This document shows, piece by piece, positions 1 through 8,535 of a DNA stretch of 52,994 bases. The stretch is from Thermoanaerobaculia bacterium (GTDB taxonomy: Bacteria > Acidobacteriota > Thermoanaerobaculia > Multivoradales > Multivoraceae), in the NCBI GenBank assembly GCA_022826745.1, contig JAJDUI010000019.1, forward strand, positions 1 through 52,994, given 5' to 3'. The position numbers were made by a program, and so were the translations under genes. Below the pieces are notes generated by a model, which saw only the letters and a program-made list of their open reading frames with translations, had not been told where the DNA came from and ran no database searches. Numbering within the stretch: the stretch's first letter is position 1; the number at the start of each line of letters is the position of its first letter.

Positions 1-1
1 C

Positions 2-550
2 CGCCAGCCTCGGCACGCGAGTCTGCGACGTCTGGCCTGCGGTTCCGTGATCGCGTTCGGCAGCGGCAAGACGATCAATGGCGAACGGCGCTGGGTGCTC
101 GACACCCTGCTCGTGGTTAAGGACTTCGTCGACTACGAACCTACCCGCGCATGCGATGAGTTGGAGGGTTGGGCGTCGGCCGAGTATCTGGACGTGACAG
201 CCGCTCCCCTGGCCGACAGCATGGGCGGTAACTGCGGAGGTTGTACGCCGGCAGCGGGCCCGCGCTTCCGGCTCTACCGAGGCGCGACGCCGGCCGATCC
301 GGTTGACGGGATGTACAGCTTCTTTCCCGCGCTGCCGGCCGGCGGCGACATCGGCTTTTCGCGGCCACCGGTCGACCTTCCGGGACGCTACTTCAACCCC
401 CGCTCGTGGCAGGCCCCGAAGGGGCTACGACACGAACGCAGCGTCAACGAGCTGCACGACCTGTGGAGTTCTCTCGTTGAGCAGGTTCGGGAACAGGGGC
501 TCGTTCTCGGCACGCGTGGCGGCGCGCCTACGCGTCAAACCCTGAACTGA
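2..550 (+). CDS. Hypothetical protein, 5' end outside the window
   Basis: The frame is open to the left edge of the window. A GTG at 47 could start it, but residues upstream of that codon fit smoothly, so the gene probably begins outside. The visible part is about 180 residues. It has a hydrophobic stretch (WVLDTLLVV) after a FGSGK segment, a Cys pair (CGGC) near the middle, and a helical, charged C-terminus. I do not recognise the family with confidence. The FGS...LDTLLVV pattern faintly recalls nucleotide-modification-associated proteins, but that is only an impression. Its 3' end overlaps the convergent antitoxin gene by 16 bases. Confidence 0.55.
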   Translation, partial: RQPRHASLRRLACGSVIAFGSGKTINGERRWVLDTLLVVKDFVDYEPTRACDELEGWASAEYLDVTAAPLADSMGGNCGGCTPAAGPRFRLYRGATPADPVDGMYSFFPALPAGGDIGFSRPPVDLPGRYFNPRSWQAPKGLRHERSVNELHDLWSSLVEQVREQGLVLGTRGGAPTRQTLN

Positions 551-1035
551 ACCATATGCGCGACAGGACCGAGCCTCGCCTTACGCGGGGCGACCAGACG
601 TTCAAGAGCGGACCAGCAGGAGTCGTCATTCAGCAGCCGCAGATAGCGGTCGTTTGCTCGGTTCTGCGTCTTGGCGCCGGTTTCCCAGCGCTTGATCGTC
701 GCTTCTCCCAGGCCGGTGATCTCGGCGAAGGCGGCGCGGCTCAGCCGGCGGCGCTCGCGAGTCGCTCGAATCTCCCAGGGAGTCAGCAAGCCATGGTGGC
801 GGTAGACGGCCTCGGTCTGGATGCGCTCGCCGACCTCGTCGATGAAGTGAAAGTCGCAGGCCTCGCAGTGTCTCACCGGGAGTCGGACATGAAGGTCCAC
901 TACGTTCTCGCCTGAGCCATAGGCGAGCGTCTCGTCTTCGAGTGTCGTGGTCGCTGGCTGCTCGCAGTACGGGCAGGTCGGCTTCTCAGCGGAGGAGAAG
1001 TCGACCCGGTCCTTGTCCCCTCTTTGCTCGTTCAT
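535..1035 (-). CDS. MqsA/YgiT-type antitoxin: zinc-finger plus HTH regulator
   Basis: 166 residues. The N-terminal part has two CxxC pairs (CPYC near residue 22 and CEAC near residue 58), which in the MqsA/YgiT family form a structural zinc site that contacts the toxin. The C-terminal part (about 85-150) is an HTH of the XRE/MqsA type (TPWEIRATRERRRLSRAAFA then GLGEATIKRWETG), expected to bind the operon's own operator. The ATG overlaps the stop of the upstream gene by 4 bases, so the two are translationally coupled in the toxin-first, antitoxin-second order of mqsRA. It probably neutralises the upstream product and represses the shared promoter. Family placement is firm; the partner's toxicity is inferred. 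Confidence 0.85.
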   Translation of the reverse strand: MNEQRGDKDRVDFSSAEKPTCPYCEQPATTTLEDETLAYGSGENVVDLHVRLPVRHCEACDFHFIDEVGERIQTEAVYRHHGLLTPWEIRATRERRRLSRAAFAEITGLGEATIKRWETGAKTQNRANDRYLRLLNDDSCWSALERLVAPRKARLGPVAHMVQFRV

Positions 1036-1445
1036 GGTTCAGCTCCTTCGCTTGGGTTTGCTCGCTGACTTGGATTGTGGGCGAGGTGGAAGCTACGGCC
1101 TATGACCTTGCTCCCTGTGAGTTCGAGCTTGACGTAGAGCTCGTGCGAACCCTCCTCAAGTTGGAGCTTCATGACGTAGCCCGTTGCGCCCATGGGCCGG
1201 TCCATCTCGATGATCTCAACATGCTCTCCCTGCTCAAGTCTGTCTGCGATGAGTTGCCAGGCCGAGGCGTGGGTGAAGTGGAGGTCGAATGCCGACTCCG
1301 GGTTCGGGACGGTGAAGGGGCTCCAGCGGCTGGGTCGCTTCGGAGGTCTTCCCACCCGTCGCGTCCGGGGACTCCTCGCCAGGAGGGCAAGCAGTCTCCT
1401 CGTGTCGTCGTCGATTCCACATGGGTATCGTGGACCAGCCATCAC
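1032..1445 (-). CDS. Putative toxin partner of the MqsA-like antitoxin
   Basis: About 136 residues, starting GTG at 1445 or the adjacent ATG at 1442. The first 50 residues are basic and low in complexity. The remainder (from AFDLHFTHASAW) has a small alpha/beta pattern ending in strands LYVKLELTG and VIGRSFHLA, similar to the closing strands of MqsR/DUF4258-type RNase toxins (YLKI...VIVSF). I therefore call it a likely RelE/MqsR-fold mRNA interferase, but no catalytic set is certain. The gene precedes and overlaps the antitoxin (1032-1035). Its promoter carries a 16-bp palindrome (see 1469-1484). The N-terminal extension is unusual for such toxins, so a start further in is possible. Confidence 0.6.
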   Translation of the reverse strand: MMAGPRYPCGIDDDTRRLLALLARSPRTRRVGRPPKRPSRWSPFTVPNPESAFDLHFTHASAWQLIADRLEQGEHVEIIEMDRPMGATGYVMKLQLEEGSHELYVKLELTGSKVIGRSFHLAHNPSQRANPSEGAEP

Positions 1446-1468
1446 GCTGCTTCGAGCTGGGCCTTGCG

Positions 1469-1484
1469 GGGATCATATGATCCC
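1469..1484. promoter_or_regulatory. Palindromic operator over the toxin-antitoxin promoter
   Basis: GGGATCATATGATCCC is a perfect 16-bp palindrome, 24 bases upstream of the toxin start. Read on the minus strand it contains TATGAT, a good -10 hexamer. TGGACG lies 18 bases further upstream as a partial -35. A symmetric site over the -10 is the arrangement expected for autorepression by the HTH antitoxin. Confidence 0.6.
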
Positions 1485-1717
1485 GATCTGGTGGTCGTCC
1501 AGGAGATGCGCACGGGCGTGGTGGCCGGGCTGGCCTTGCTCGACTGTGCCCAGTGCCGGCCTGCCGGCTTGCTGCGATAGGGAGACGGGTGCTGCTTGTT
1601 GGTGGCTCCAGGCACATGGACATAGACGAAGAATCGACGCGCGACGCTTGCGAACCGCCGTCGCGCTTCCGGAGCCGCGTGTAGAGCCCGCGGCTTTACC
1701 CCGAGGGGTTCGGCGAC

Positions 1718-2116
1718 TCAGCCGAGTCGGGCCAGGTTCTTCTCGCATTCCGCCACGCCGGCGGCGACGGGAACAGCGGCGTAGAGCGACTTCGCCTGTT
1801 GCCACAGGTGCAGGGCTTCGCCGGTCTCGCCGAGAGCTTCCTTGAGGATCGCCATCGGTCGGATGGCGTTCGCGTAGGCGAGCGTCGGAGTCTCGTCTTT
1901 GGCGGCGTAGAGGGCCAGCGCTTCGTCGTAGCAAGCTTCGGCCTCGGCCAGCCGCCGGGCTCGACGATGAGTGTCGCCGAGATGCCGGATGGCATGGGCC
2001 AGCCGAAGCGGGTCGCCGGATCGCCGAGCGACAGCGACGGCTTTCTCGTATCGAGCGGTCGCGGCGTCGCTGCGGCGGGTCCGATGCAGGCGAGAACCTC
2101 GAGCAGCGTCATCCAT
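1718..2116 (-). CDS. Short TPR-repeat protein, possibly a remnant
   Basis: 132 residues with at least two tetratricopeptide repeats: residues about 20-50 (ATARYEKAVAVARRSGD...LGDTHRR) and 55-90 (AEAEACYDEALALY), then a third partial helix pair (GETGEALHLWQQAKSLY). TPRs are protein-interaction scaffolds; no catalytic domain is present. The first 18 residues are Arg-rich and unlike a TPR, and the gene begins only 80 bases from the 175-bp repeat element. It may therefore be the 3' remnant of a longer TPR protein, or have a recently created start. The 272 bases between it and the toxin promoter region (1446-1717) show no convincing gene. Confidence 0.5.
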   Translation of the reverse strand: MDDAARGSRLHRTRRSDAATARYEKAVAVARRSGDPLRLAHAIRHLGDTHRRARRLAEAEACYDEALALYAAKDETPTLAYANAIRPMAILKEALGETGEALHLWQQAKSLYAAVPVAAGVAECEKNLARLG

Positions 2117-2195
2117 TGCTTCGGTGAGAATACCGGCGCATCACCGGTCGGCCACGGCGAACGATCTCCGTCACACTGGCAACCGACGCCATCCA

Positions 2196-2370
2196 GCCTG
2201 CGGAGAGGCCCGGGGGAGGGTCCCAGCGGGCTGGAGGCAAGCGTCTCCCGAGATTGTCCCCCCGACCAACGGCCCATCGCAGCGCAGCCGACCGAAGCGA
2301 GCGCTGAACCCCCATTCACCGAGAGAGCGCGAGCGTCCGCTGGGACCCTCCCCCGGGCCTCTCCGCAGGC
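2196..2370. repeat. 175-bp inverted-repeat element, copy A
   Basis: The element is bounded by perfect 34-bp inverted repeats (2196-2229 and 2337-2370) around a 107-bp interior with no plausible gene. The arms contain the core GGGTCCCAG. A second copy of exactly the same length lies at 27348-27522 in the opposite orientation. By my hand count about two thirds of positions match without gaps when copy A is reverse-complemented. It fills most of the 326-base gap between the TPR gene and coxM. No target-site duplication is evident. It resembles a non-autonomous palindromic (MITE- or REP-like) element. Confidence 0.8.
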
Positions 2371-2394
2371 GGGCCCGAGCCCCGGCCGCCACAA

Positions 2395-2426
2395 CGCGCC
2401 CCGAAAGGCGCGAGTCGCGAAGCGAC
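2395..2426 (-). terminator. Tandem hairpins behind coxM
   Basis: Two hairpins lie side by side downstream of the coxM stop. One (2414-2426) has a 5-bp stem with a GAA/TTC triloop. The other (2395-2412) has a 6-bp stem. There is no T-tract, so this is not a standard intrinsic terminator. It may protect the 3' end or assist factor-dependent termination. A similar pair follows the minus-strand gene ending at 15051. Confidence 0.35.
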
Positions 2427-2442
2427 GAGCCTACAGCTACGC

Positions 2443-3291
2443 CTAAGCCCGGTCGCGAGCCGCCGCCAGGGCGCGCTTGCCGTAGACCTTGCCGACGTGG
2501 ACGCGGTAGTCGCCGGAGGCGAAGATGTCGCCGATCGGGTCTTCGGCGTCCAGGCCGGAAGCTGCGGCGGCGATCGCGTCGTCGGAGAGGTCGGTGCCGA
2601 CGAGGCTCGAGACATCGACGGTGGTCGGAACGGCGCCGACGCCGCCGACGACCAGGCCGGCGGCGGTGCAGCGGCCGTCCTGGACGGTGACGGCTGCGGC
2701 GGCGCCGACGACGGCGTAACCGGAGGCCGGGTGCTCGAACTTGAGGTAGGCGGAGCCGGTGCCGCTGCCGAGCGCCGGGACATCGACGTGAGTGAGGATC
2801 TCGTCTTCCCCGACGTCCGTCATCAGCAGGTCCTGGAAGAAGTCTCCCGCGGCTACGGAGCGCGTGCCGGAGGGAGACTGCAGGTGGACCGAGGCGCCGA
2901 GCAGGACGAGCACCGGGGGTATGTCGGAGCCCGGGTCGGCGTGAGCGATGTTGCCGCCGATCGTGCCGCGGTTGCGGACCTGGGCGTCGCCGATGTGGCC
3001 GGCCGCCTCGGCGAACACCGGGCAGTGCGCGGCGAGAACGTCGGAAGCCGCGATGTCGGCGTGGGTGGTCAGCGAGCCGACCCGGACCGAGCCGCCCGCC
3101 TCGGAGATGCCCTTGAGTTCGTCGAGGCGGCCGATGTCGATGACGACGGGCGGCTGGGCGAGGCGCAGCTTCATCATCGGGATCAGGCTGTGGCCGCCGG
3201 CCATCAGCTTCGCGTCCTCGTGCTCCTGCAACAGGCCGAGGGCTTCATCGACCGATCCGGCGCGGCGGTAATCGAATTGGGCTGGGTACAT
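2443..3291 (-). CDS. coxM: Molybdenum hydroxylase, medium FAD subunit (CoxM-like)
   Basis: 282 residues, the normal length for the FAD-binding subunit of CO-dehydrogenase/xanthine-oxidase family enzymes. It passes electrons from the Fe-S subunit to an external acceptor. The two FAD signatures are visible: AGGHSLIP (31-38) and TIGGNIAHADP (110-120). The C-terminal third matches the CO dehydrogenase flavoprotein C-terminal domain. It is the last gene of a coxG-coxS-coxL-coxM run on the minus strand, 60 bases after coxL, so it should assemble with CoxL and CoxS in the usual LMS heterohexamer. The substrate cannot be told from this subunit. Confidence 0.93.
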   Translation of the reverse strand: MYPAQFDYRRAGSVDEALGLLQEHEDAKLMAGGHSLIPMMKLRLAQPPVVIDIGRLDELKGISEAGGSVRVGSLTTHADIAASDVLAAHCPVFAEAAGHIGDAQVRNRGTIGGNIAHADPGSDIPPVLVLLGASVHLQSPSGTRSVAAGDFFQDLLMTDVGEDEILTHVDVPALGSGTGSAYLKFEHPASGYAVVGAAAAVTVQDGRCTAAGLVVGGVGAVPTTVDVSSLVGTDLSDDAIAAAASGLDAEDPIGDIFASGDYRVHVGKVYGKRALAAARDRA

Positions 3292-3351
3292 ATCGGTGCT
3301 CCTGATTCGGCAGCGTCTTCTGTCGGCTGCGGGATTCTAGAGTGAAGTTCG

Positions 3352-5697
3352 CTAGCTGTTGACGGCCCGCCACACCTTCTCGGGCGTCAGCGGCATGTCG
3401 ATGTGGCTGATCCCGAACGGCGCGAGCGCGTCGACCACGGCGTTGACCACCGCGGCCGGCGAGGCGATCGCGCCGGCCTCGCCGACGCCCTTGACGCCCA
3501 GCGGGTTGTGCGGGCACGGGGTCGTCGTGCGGTCGAGCTCGAAGGGGATCAGGTTGTGGATCTTGGGCACCGCGTAGTCCATGAGCGAGCCGGACACGAG
3601 CTGGCCGCTGTCGTCGTAGACCGCGTTCTCCCACAGCGCCTGGCCGATGCCCTGGGCCAGCCCCCCGTGGAGTTGACCGTCGACGATCATCGGGTTGATC
3701 ACGTTGCCGACGTCGTCGACCGCCGCGTAGCGCAGCAACTCGATCGAGCCGGTTTCCGTGTCGACCTCGACCACGCAGACGTGGGTGCCGAAAGGATAGG
3801 TGAAGTTCGCCGGGTCGTAGAAGCTCGTCGCGGAGAGGCCAGGCTCCAGGTCGTCCGGGTAGTTGTGGGCCAGGTAGGCCTGGAGCGCCACGTCGCCGAG
3901 AGCGAGCGCGCGGTCGGGCGAGCCGGCCACGCGGAAGCTGCCGTCCTCGTACTCCAGGTCCTCCGCCGAGGCCTCGAGCAGGTGGGCGGCGATCTTCTTG
4001 CCCTTCTCGATGATCTTCTCGACGCTCTTGACGATCGCCGAGCCGCCGACGGCGGCGCTGCGGCTGCCGTACGTGCCCATCCCGAACTGAACGAGGTCCG
4101 TGTCGCCGTGGATCACTTCGACCGCCTCGGGGTCGATGCCGAGCTTGTCGGCGACGATCTGGGAGAACGTCGTCTCATGTCCCTGGCCGTGCGACGAGGA
4201 ACCGGTGTAGACGGTGACAGAGGCGGTCGGGTGGACGCGCACGTCGGCGCTTTCCCACTGGCCGGCCTGGGCGCCGAGCGAGCCGACGACGGCGGACGGA
4301 GCCAGCCCGCAGGCCTCGATGTAGGACGAAAAACCGATGCCGATCAGCTTGCCGCCGTTGCCGCGGCGTGACGCCTGCTCGGTCTTGAGATCGTCGTAGC
4401 CGATCATCTCCAGCGCGCGGTCCATCGCCGGTCCGTAGTTGCCGGAGTCGTAGGCCAGGGCGACCTGCGTCTGGTAGGGGAAGGCGTCCGGCGGCACGAA
4501 GTTCCGGCGGCGGACCTCGACCGGGCCCAGACCGGTGGCTTCGCCGGCGAGATGCATCAGCCGCTCGACGACGTAGGTGGCCTCGGGCCGCCCGGCGCCG
4601 CGGTAGGCATCGACCGGGGCCGTGTGGGTGAAGACGCCGGTGACGTGGCAGTGGATCGCCGGGATGTCGTACTGGCCGGACATCAACGTGCCGTAGAGGT
4701 AGGTCGGCACGGCCGGCGCGAAAGTCGAGAGATAGGCGCCCATCGCGGCCGCCGTGTCGACGCGCAGGCCGGTGATGCGGCCGTCCGCGTCGAGCGCCAG
4801 TTCGCAGTGGGTCGAGTGGTCGCGGCCGTGGGCGTCGGTCAGGTTCGTCTCGGTACGGGTCGCCGTCCACTTGACCGGCCGGTCGAGCTTCATCGAACAG
4901 AGGCCCACGATCGCCTCGTCGGCGTAGTGGTGGATCTTGCTGCCGAATCCGCCGCCGACCTCGGGTGCGACGATCCGCACCTTGTGCTCTGGCATGCCGA
5001 GCGAGGCGAGCGTCATCAGCAGCCGGTGCACGTGCGGGTTCTGGCTCGTCATGTGGATCGTCATCTCGCCGGTCGACGAGTCGTAGGAGGCGAGCACCGC
5101 GCGTGGCTCGATCGCGTGAGGGATCAGGCGGTTGTTGCGCAGGTCGAGCTCCACCGTGTGCGCGGCGGAGGCGAAGGCGGCGTCGACCGATTCGCGATCG
5201 CCGATCTCCCAGTCGAAGGCGACGTTGCCGGGGGCGTCCTCGTGGACCGCGGGCGCGCCGTCCTCGAGCGCGGCCACGACGTCGGCCACCGCGTCGAGCG
5301 GCTCGTAGTCGACGGCGACCCGCTCGGCCGCGTCGCGGGCGAGATAGCGGTCCTCCGCCACGACGACAGCCACTGCGTCGCCGACGTGGCGGACCGTGTC
5401 GGCGGCGATCATCGGGTGGGCCGGCGTCTTGAGATCCGGCAGGAGCCAGCCGACGGGAACCACGCCGGGAATGCCGGCGGCGGCGACGTCGCGCGCCGTG
5501 AGCACGGCGAGGACGCCGGGAAGCGCCTCGGCGGCGGAGGTGTCGATGCCGCGGATCCGGGCATGCGCGTACGGACTGCGCACGATCGCGGCATGCGCCA
5601 TGCCGGCGGCCTGGAGGTCGTCGGTGTACTTGCCGCGGCCGGTGATGAGGGCCGGGTCCTCCCGGCGCTTGATCGAGGTGCCGAGTACCCGTGCCAT
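3352..5697 (-). CDS. coxL: Molybdenum hydroxylase, large catalytic subunit (CoxL-like, form II motif)
   Basis: 781 residues, full length for the molybdopterin-cytosine-dinucleotide subunit. The N-terminal domain (about 1-140) is the aldehyde oxidase/xanthine dehydrogenase a/b hammerhead; the rest binds the Mo cofactor (VGGGFGSK at 247-254). The active-site loop reads AYRGAGR (364-370). This is the form II signature, not the AYxCSFR loop of proven CO dehydrogenases, so CO oxidation should not be assumed. The catalytic Glu sits in GVGEAG (E740). It probably hydroxylates an aldehyde, purine or N-heterocycle; which one is unknown. It begins one base after the coxS stop, so it is co-translated with it. 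Confidence 0.93.
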   Translation of the reverse strand: MARVLGTSIKRREDPALITGRGKYTDDLQAAGMAHAAIVRSPYAHARIRGIDTSAAEALPGVLAVLTARDVAAAGIPGVVPVGWLLPDLKTPAHPMIAADTVRHVGDAVAVVVAEDRYLARDAAERVAVDYEPLDAVADVVAALEDGAPAVHEDAPGNVAFDWEIGDRESVDAAFASAAHTVELDLRNNRLIPHAIEPRAVLASYDSSTGEMTIHMTSQNPHVHRLLMTLASLGMPEHKVRIVAPEVGGGFGSKIHHYADEAIVGLCSMKLDRPVKWTATRTETNLTDAHGRDHSTHCELALDADGRITGLRVDTAAAMGAYLSTFAPAVPTYLYGTLMSGQYDIPAIHCHVTGVFTHTAPVDAYRGAGRPEATYVVERLMHLAGEATGLGPVEVRRRNFVPPDAFPYQTQVALAYDSGNYGPAMDRALEMIGYDDLKTEQASRRGNGGKLIGIGFSSYIEACGLAPSAVVGSLGAQAGQWESADVRVHPTASVTVYTGSSSHGQGHETTFSQIVADKLGIDPEAVEVIHGDTDLVQFGMGTYGSRSAAVGGSAIVKSVEKIIEKGKKIAAHLLEASAEDLEYEDGSFRVAGSPDRALALGDVALQAYLAHNYPDDLEPGLSATSFYDPANFTYPFGTHVCVVEVDTETGSIELLRYAAVDDVGNVINPMIVDGQLHGGLAQGIGQALWENAVYDDSGQLVSGSLMDYAVPKIHNLIPFELDRTTTPCPHNPLGVKGVGEAGAIASPAAVVNAVVDALAPFGISHIDMPLTPEKVWRAVNS

Positions 5698-5698
5698 G

Positions 5699-6166
5699 TC
5701 AGCTCATCCTCTCCGCGGCGTACTTCACCGCTTCGACGATGTTGTGGTAGCCGGTGCAACGGCAGATGTTGCCCTTGAGTCCCTCGCGGATCTCCTCGTC
5801 GCTCGGGCTCGGGTTCTGGGCCAGGAGGTAGTTCGCGGAGAGGATCATGCCCGGCGTGCAGTAGCCGCACTGCAGGCCGTGCTTCTCCCAGAAGCCCTCC
5901 TGGAGCGGATGCAGGTCGCCGTTCTGGGCCAGCCCCTCGATCGTGGTCACCGAGGCGCCGTCGGCCTGCGCCGCGAGCATGGTGCAGGACTTGACCGCGT
6001 CGCCGTCCACCAGCACGGTGCAGGCCCCGCAGAGGCTCGTCTCGCAGCCGATGTTGGCGCCGGTCAGGCCCAGATCCTCGCGCAGGAAGTGAACCAGCAG
6101 GCGCCGCGGCTCGACCGCTGCCTGGACCGGCTTTCCGTTGACTTCGAGTTGAATGGACACGGTCAT
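5699..6166 (-). CDS. coxS: Molybdenum hydroxylase, small [2Fe-2S] subunit (CoxS-like)
   Basis: 155 residues from the ATG at 6166; an upstream in-frame start at 6193 would overlap coxG and is less likely. The N-terminal ferredoxin-type cluster uses C41, C46, C49 and C61 (CETSLCGAC...C). The C-terminal four-helix cluster uses C100, C103, C135 and C137 (CGYC...CRC). All eight ligands are present, so the subunit should carry two [2Fe-2S] centres linking the Mo site in CoxL to FAD in CoxM. The gene sits between coxG (17 bases upstream) and coxL (1 base downstream). Confidence 0.95.
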   Translation of the reverse strand: MTVSIQLEVNGKPVQAAVEPRRLLVHFLREDLGLTGANIGCETSLCGACTVLVDGDAVKSCTMLAAQADGASVTTIEGLAQNGDLHPLQEGFWEKHGLQCGYCTPGMILSANYLLAQNPSPSDEEIREGLKGNICRCTGYHNIVEAVKYAAERMS

Positions 6167-6183
6167 TGCTGGGTGTCTCCTTT

Positions 6184-6810
6184 CTATGAGCACGCTCGGA
6201 GCGAGATGGCGATGGCCGCCAGGGCGACCAGGGCGCCGCCGACCAGGTAGGGCCAGAACTCCCTGGCCATGCCGGCGGCAAAGCGGCCGGCGAAGGCGGC
6301 CTGGGACGGGGCCGCGGGGGCGGCTTCGGAGGTGTCGGCTGGAGTGGGTACGGATGCCGGTGCAGGCTGACGCGCGGCGAGTTGCTGCTCCAGGCCCTGC
6401 AGGCCCTGTCGGGTCAGCACCTTGGCCGAGCTGTCGAGCAACCGCTGGCCGACGGCGGCGATGCGGCCGCCGACCTGGGCGTCGATCTCGTAGTGGAGCA
6501 GGGTGCAGCCGTCTTCCGTGTCCTCGAGGCGGAGCGAGCCGTTGCCGTTGACGAAGCCGGGGGCGCCCTTGCCGTCCATCTTCAGTCTGTAGCCGTTCGG
6601 CGGATCGAGATCGAGGAGTTCGACTCCGCCCTCGAACACGCCCTGCACGGGCCCGACCTTCATCTTCAGCTTGCCGCGGAACCGGTTGTCGCCGACCGGC
6701 GCCATGTCTTCGCAGCCCGGCAGGGTGCGCGACAGCACTTCCGGGTCGAGGATGGCCTCCCAGACGACGCCGCGCGGAACGGCCAGCGTGTGCGAGCCCT
6801 TGATCTTCAC
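6184..6810 (-). CDS. coxG: CoxG-like SRPBCC protein with C-terminal membrane anchor
   Basis: 208 residues. Residues 1-145 form a CoxG/SRPBCC (START-like) domain with the typical opening [20 protein letters not shown] and GCEDM...[13 protein letters not shown] Pro/Ala-rich linker follows (about 148-180), then one hydrophobic helix (about 187-203). In carboxydotrophs CoxG recruits the Mo hydroxylase to the cytoplasmic membrane through this tail, feeding electrons to the respiratory chain. The same role is likely here because it leads the coxSLM genes. The 111 bases upstream (6811-6921) show no gene. Confidence 0.9.
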   Translation of the reverse strand: MKIKGSHTLAVPRGVVWEAILDPEVLSRTLPGCEDMAPVGDNRFRGKLKMKVGPVQGVFEGGVELLDLDPPNGYRLKMDGKGAPGFVNGNGSLRLEDTEDGCTLLHYEIDAQVGGRIAAVGQRLLDSSAKVLTRQGLQGLEQQLAARQPAPASVPTPADTSEAAPAAPSQAAFAGRFAAGMAREFWPYLVGGALVALAAIAISLRACS

Positions 6811-6921
6811 GTTTCGCGGAGGGGGGCGTCAGGGGCCCGGCGGCGAGCCGCAGTGTGAAGTAGTAGCCGAGGCGGACATGGCGCAGCAGGGTGCAGATCT
6901 ACCACAGAGTCCGGCGCTCTT

Positions 6922-7977
6922 CTACGCTCTCACGTAGCGAACGACCGGGTCCTGTTCGGACTCCAGTTCGCCGACGTTCTCGGCCACGAGTTCGCCTCGC
7001 TGGTAGAGGTACTCAACGTGCGCTCCGGCCTCCTCCAGGGCGAGCAGCACGGTGTAGCCGCGCACCGCTCCGAACAGCCGGCGGCTGATGTCCGCGGTGG
7101 TCTGCGGCGCCTGGCAGGTGTCCATGATCACGTCCAGCCGCCGGTCGTGGGACTCGCGAATCTCCCCGACCCGCGCGGTCACGTCGTCGATCGGCTCCTC
7201 GTGCCCGCCCAGGCCGACGCTTACGCCGTCCAGCTTCTCTACCTTGCCCAGCGCATCGAGGTAGTGGCCAAGCCCCATGTTCAGGGTCAGCGACTCGGGC
7301 GACTGGTGGGGCGTGATCCGCGCCAGCACGTGGTCGGCGGTCAGCAGCACGTCGTCGATCCGCAGGCAGACCTGGCCCGGGCAATGGCCCGGGACGTGCA
7401 GGACTTCGATGCCGAGGTCGGCGCCGTTCCCGTCCCTCACCGGCTGTCCCTCCTCGAGCAGGAACTGGACAGGCACCGAGCCGTAGCGCGCCTTGGGCGC
7501 CGTGTACATCGTCATCAACTGGTCGCACTTGCCTGCCGAGAGGCCGGCGCGGTGCAGGAACACGCGGAGTTGCTGCGAGGCGACGACGACCCGTTCCTCG
7601 TAGTGGGTCAGCACGCGGCGGTCGAGGACGTGGATGCCGACGGGCGCCTCGGTGTGGCGGCGCACGAACTGCAGGCCGCCGAAGTGGTCCATGTGGCCGT
7701 GGGTGATCAGGATGACGTCGATGTCGGCCAGACTCACGCTGGTGCCGAAGCGGTCCCCGATCGAGGCCATGCCGCGTACCAGGTTCTCGTTCGAGAAGTC
7801 CATGCCCGAACCGCAGTCGACCAGGATGCGGCGGTGACCGTCGTCGATCAGGTAGACGTTGCCGAAGAAGTTCGGGAACACCTCGAAGTTCAGGGCGTAG
7901 ACGACCCTTCCTGTGGCGGTCGCGAACCGCCGCGGCGATTCGAGCTGCTTCTTCGCGCTGGACGTACCTGCCCGCAT
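6922..7977 (-). CDS. MBL-fold metallo-hydrolase
   Basis: 351 residues. The metal-binding signature HGHMDH is complete (H93, H95, D97, H98). The next His follows in VPGHCPGQ and an Asp in LLTADHVL. The C-terminal about 80 residues form a winged-helix-like domain (DTCQAPQTTADISRRLFG...), as in LACTB2-type proteins of this superfamily. Substrates of the family range from thioesters to RNA and lactones, so none is assigned. It lies 42 bases downstream of the UGSC selenoprotein gene and upstream of the cox genes on the same strand, which suggests co-transcription with one or both. Confidence 0.88.
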   Translation of the reverse strand: MRAGTSSAKKQLESPRRFATATGRVVYALNFEVFPNFFGNVYLIDDGHRRILVDCGSGMDFSNENLVRGMASIGDRFGTSVSLADIDVILITHGHMDHFGGLQFVRRHTEAPVGIHVLDRRVLTHYEERVVVASQQLRVFLHRAGLSAGKCDQLMTMYTAPKARYGSVPVQFLLEEGQPVRDGNGADLGIEVLHVPGHCPGQVCLRIDDVLLTADHVLARITPHQSPESLTLNMGLGHYLDALGKVEKLDGVSVGLGGHEEPIDDVTARVGEIRESHDRRLDVIMDTCQAPQTTADISRRLFGAVRGYTVLLALEEAGAHVEYLYQRGELVAENVGELESEQDPVVRYVRA

Positions 7978-8019
7978 GGGCCTAGCGAGCCCTCGACTGG
8001 ACCGGCGTTGCGGCCCGGG

Positions 8020-8535
8020 TCAGTTGGTCAGCGCGGAGACGAGCGAGTCGACCGCCTGGTCGGCGATCTCGCCCATCTCGTCGTCCGTGCGGTCCTGGAT
8101 CGGGTGCCGCACGTAGACGACCTCGGGCGTGGAGCCGAGCGACTTCGACTGCGACTCGGCGGCGTCCTGGAACTCGCACGAGGCGACGAACACAGACGGC
8201 AGCCCCATCTCTTCCAACTGGGTCGTGTCGTGCACACTGCACGACGTGCAGGATCCTCAGTCGGCCAGCGCTTCGATCACCGCGTCGCAACGCTGGGCAA
8301 TCTCGGCGCGCAGGTCGGCCGGCGCCACCTTGGAGAAGGTGGGCTTGGTGAAGCGGAGGACGTTGGCGCCCCGGCTGGCGATCCGCTCCTCGACGCGGTC
8401 GAGGAATACGTCGCCGCGAGCCTTGGAGATGTCGAGCAGGGCGATCGTCTTGCCGCCGATGGCGTCGAGGCGCGGCGCCGCCGTGCGCGCGGCGGCCGCG
8501 GCCTCGTTCGTCGGGTCGATCAGAGTCTGGACCAT
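8020..8535 (-). CDS. UGSC-family selenoprotein (in-frame TGA = selenocysteine 93)
   Basis: The frame from ATG 8535 (preceded by AGGAG at good spacing) is interrupted by TGA at 8257-8259 and continues in the same frame to 8020, giving 171 residues. The TGA is followed directly by codons for GSC, giving U-G-S-C-T-S-C. That is the defining motif of the UGSC family, in which U (or Cys) is the active residue. A SECIS-like hairpin begins 11 bases after the TGA. Both halves look like one protein: an N-terminal Rossmann-like start (KTIALLDISK) and, after the motif, LPSVFVAS and VVYVRHPIQD. The family's reaction is unknown; a redox thiol/selenol role is likely. No selA, selB or selD is in this window. 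Confidence 0.88.
8227..8245 (-). promoter_or_regulatory. SECIS-like hairpin for selenocysteine insertion
   Basis: On the minus strand, GTCGTGCAGTGTGCACGAC folds into a 7-8 bp stem with an AGTGT or GTG apical loop. It begins 11 bases after the TGA, the same spacing as the upper mini-helix of the E. coli fdhF SECIS element, and has GT in the loop. It lies inside the coding region, as bacterial SECIS elements do, and should be read by SelB. Confidence 0.75.

Noticed and set aside
3352..5697. Annotation of the Mo enzyme as a true CO dehydrogenase
   Set aside because: The active-site loop is AYRGAGR (form II) and lacks the Cys-Ser-Phe-Arg loop of proven CO oxidisers.
8257..8259. TGA in the UGSC gene as an ordinary stop, sequencing error or pseudogene mutation
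   Set aside because: The frame is preserved on both sides, the next residues are G-S-C as the family predicts, and a SECIS-like hairpin sits at the right distance.
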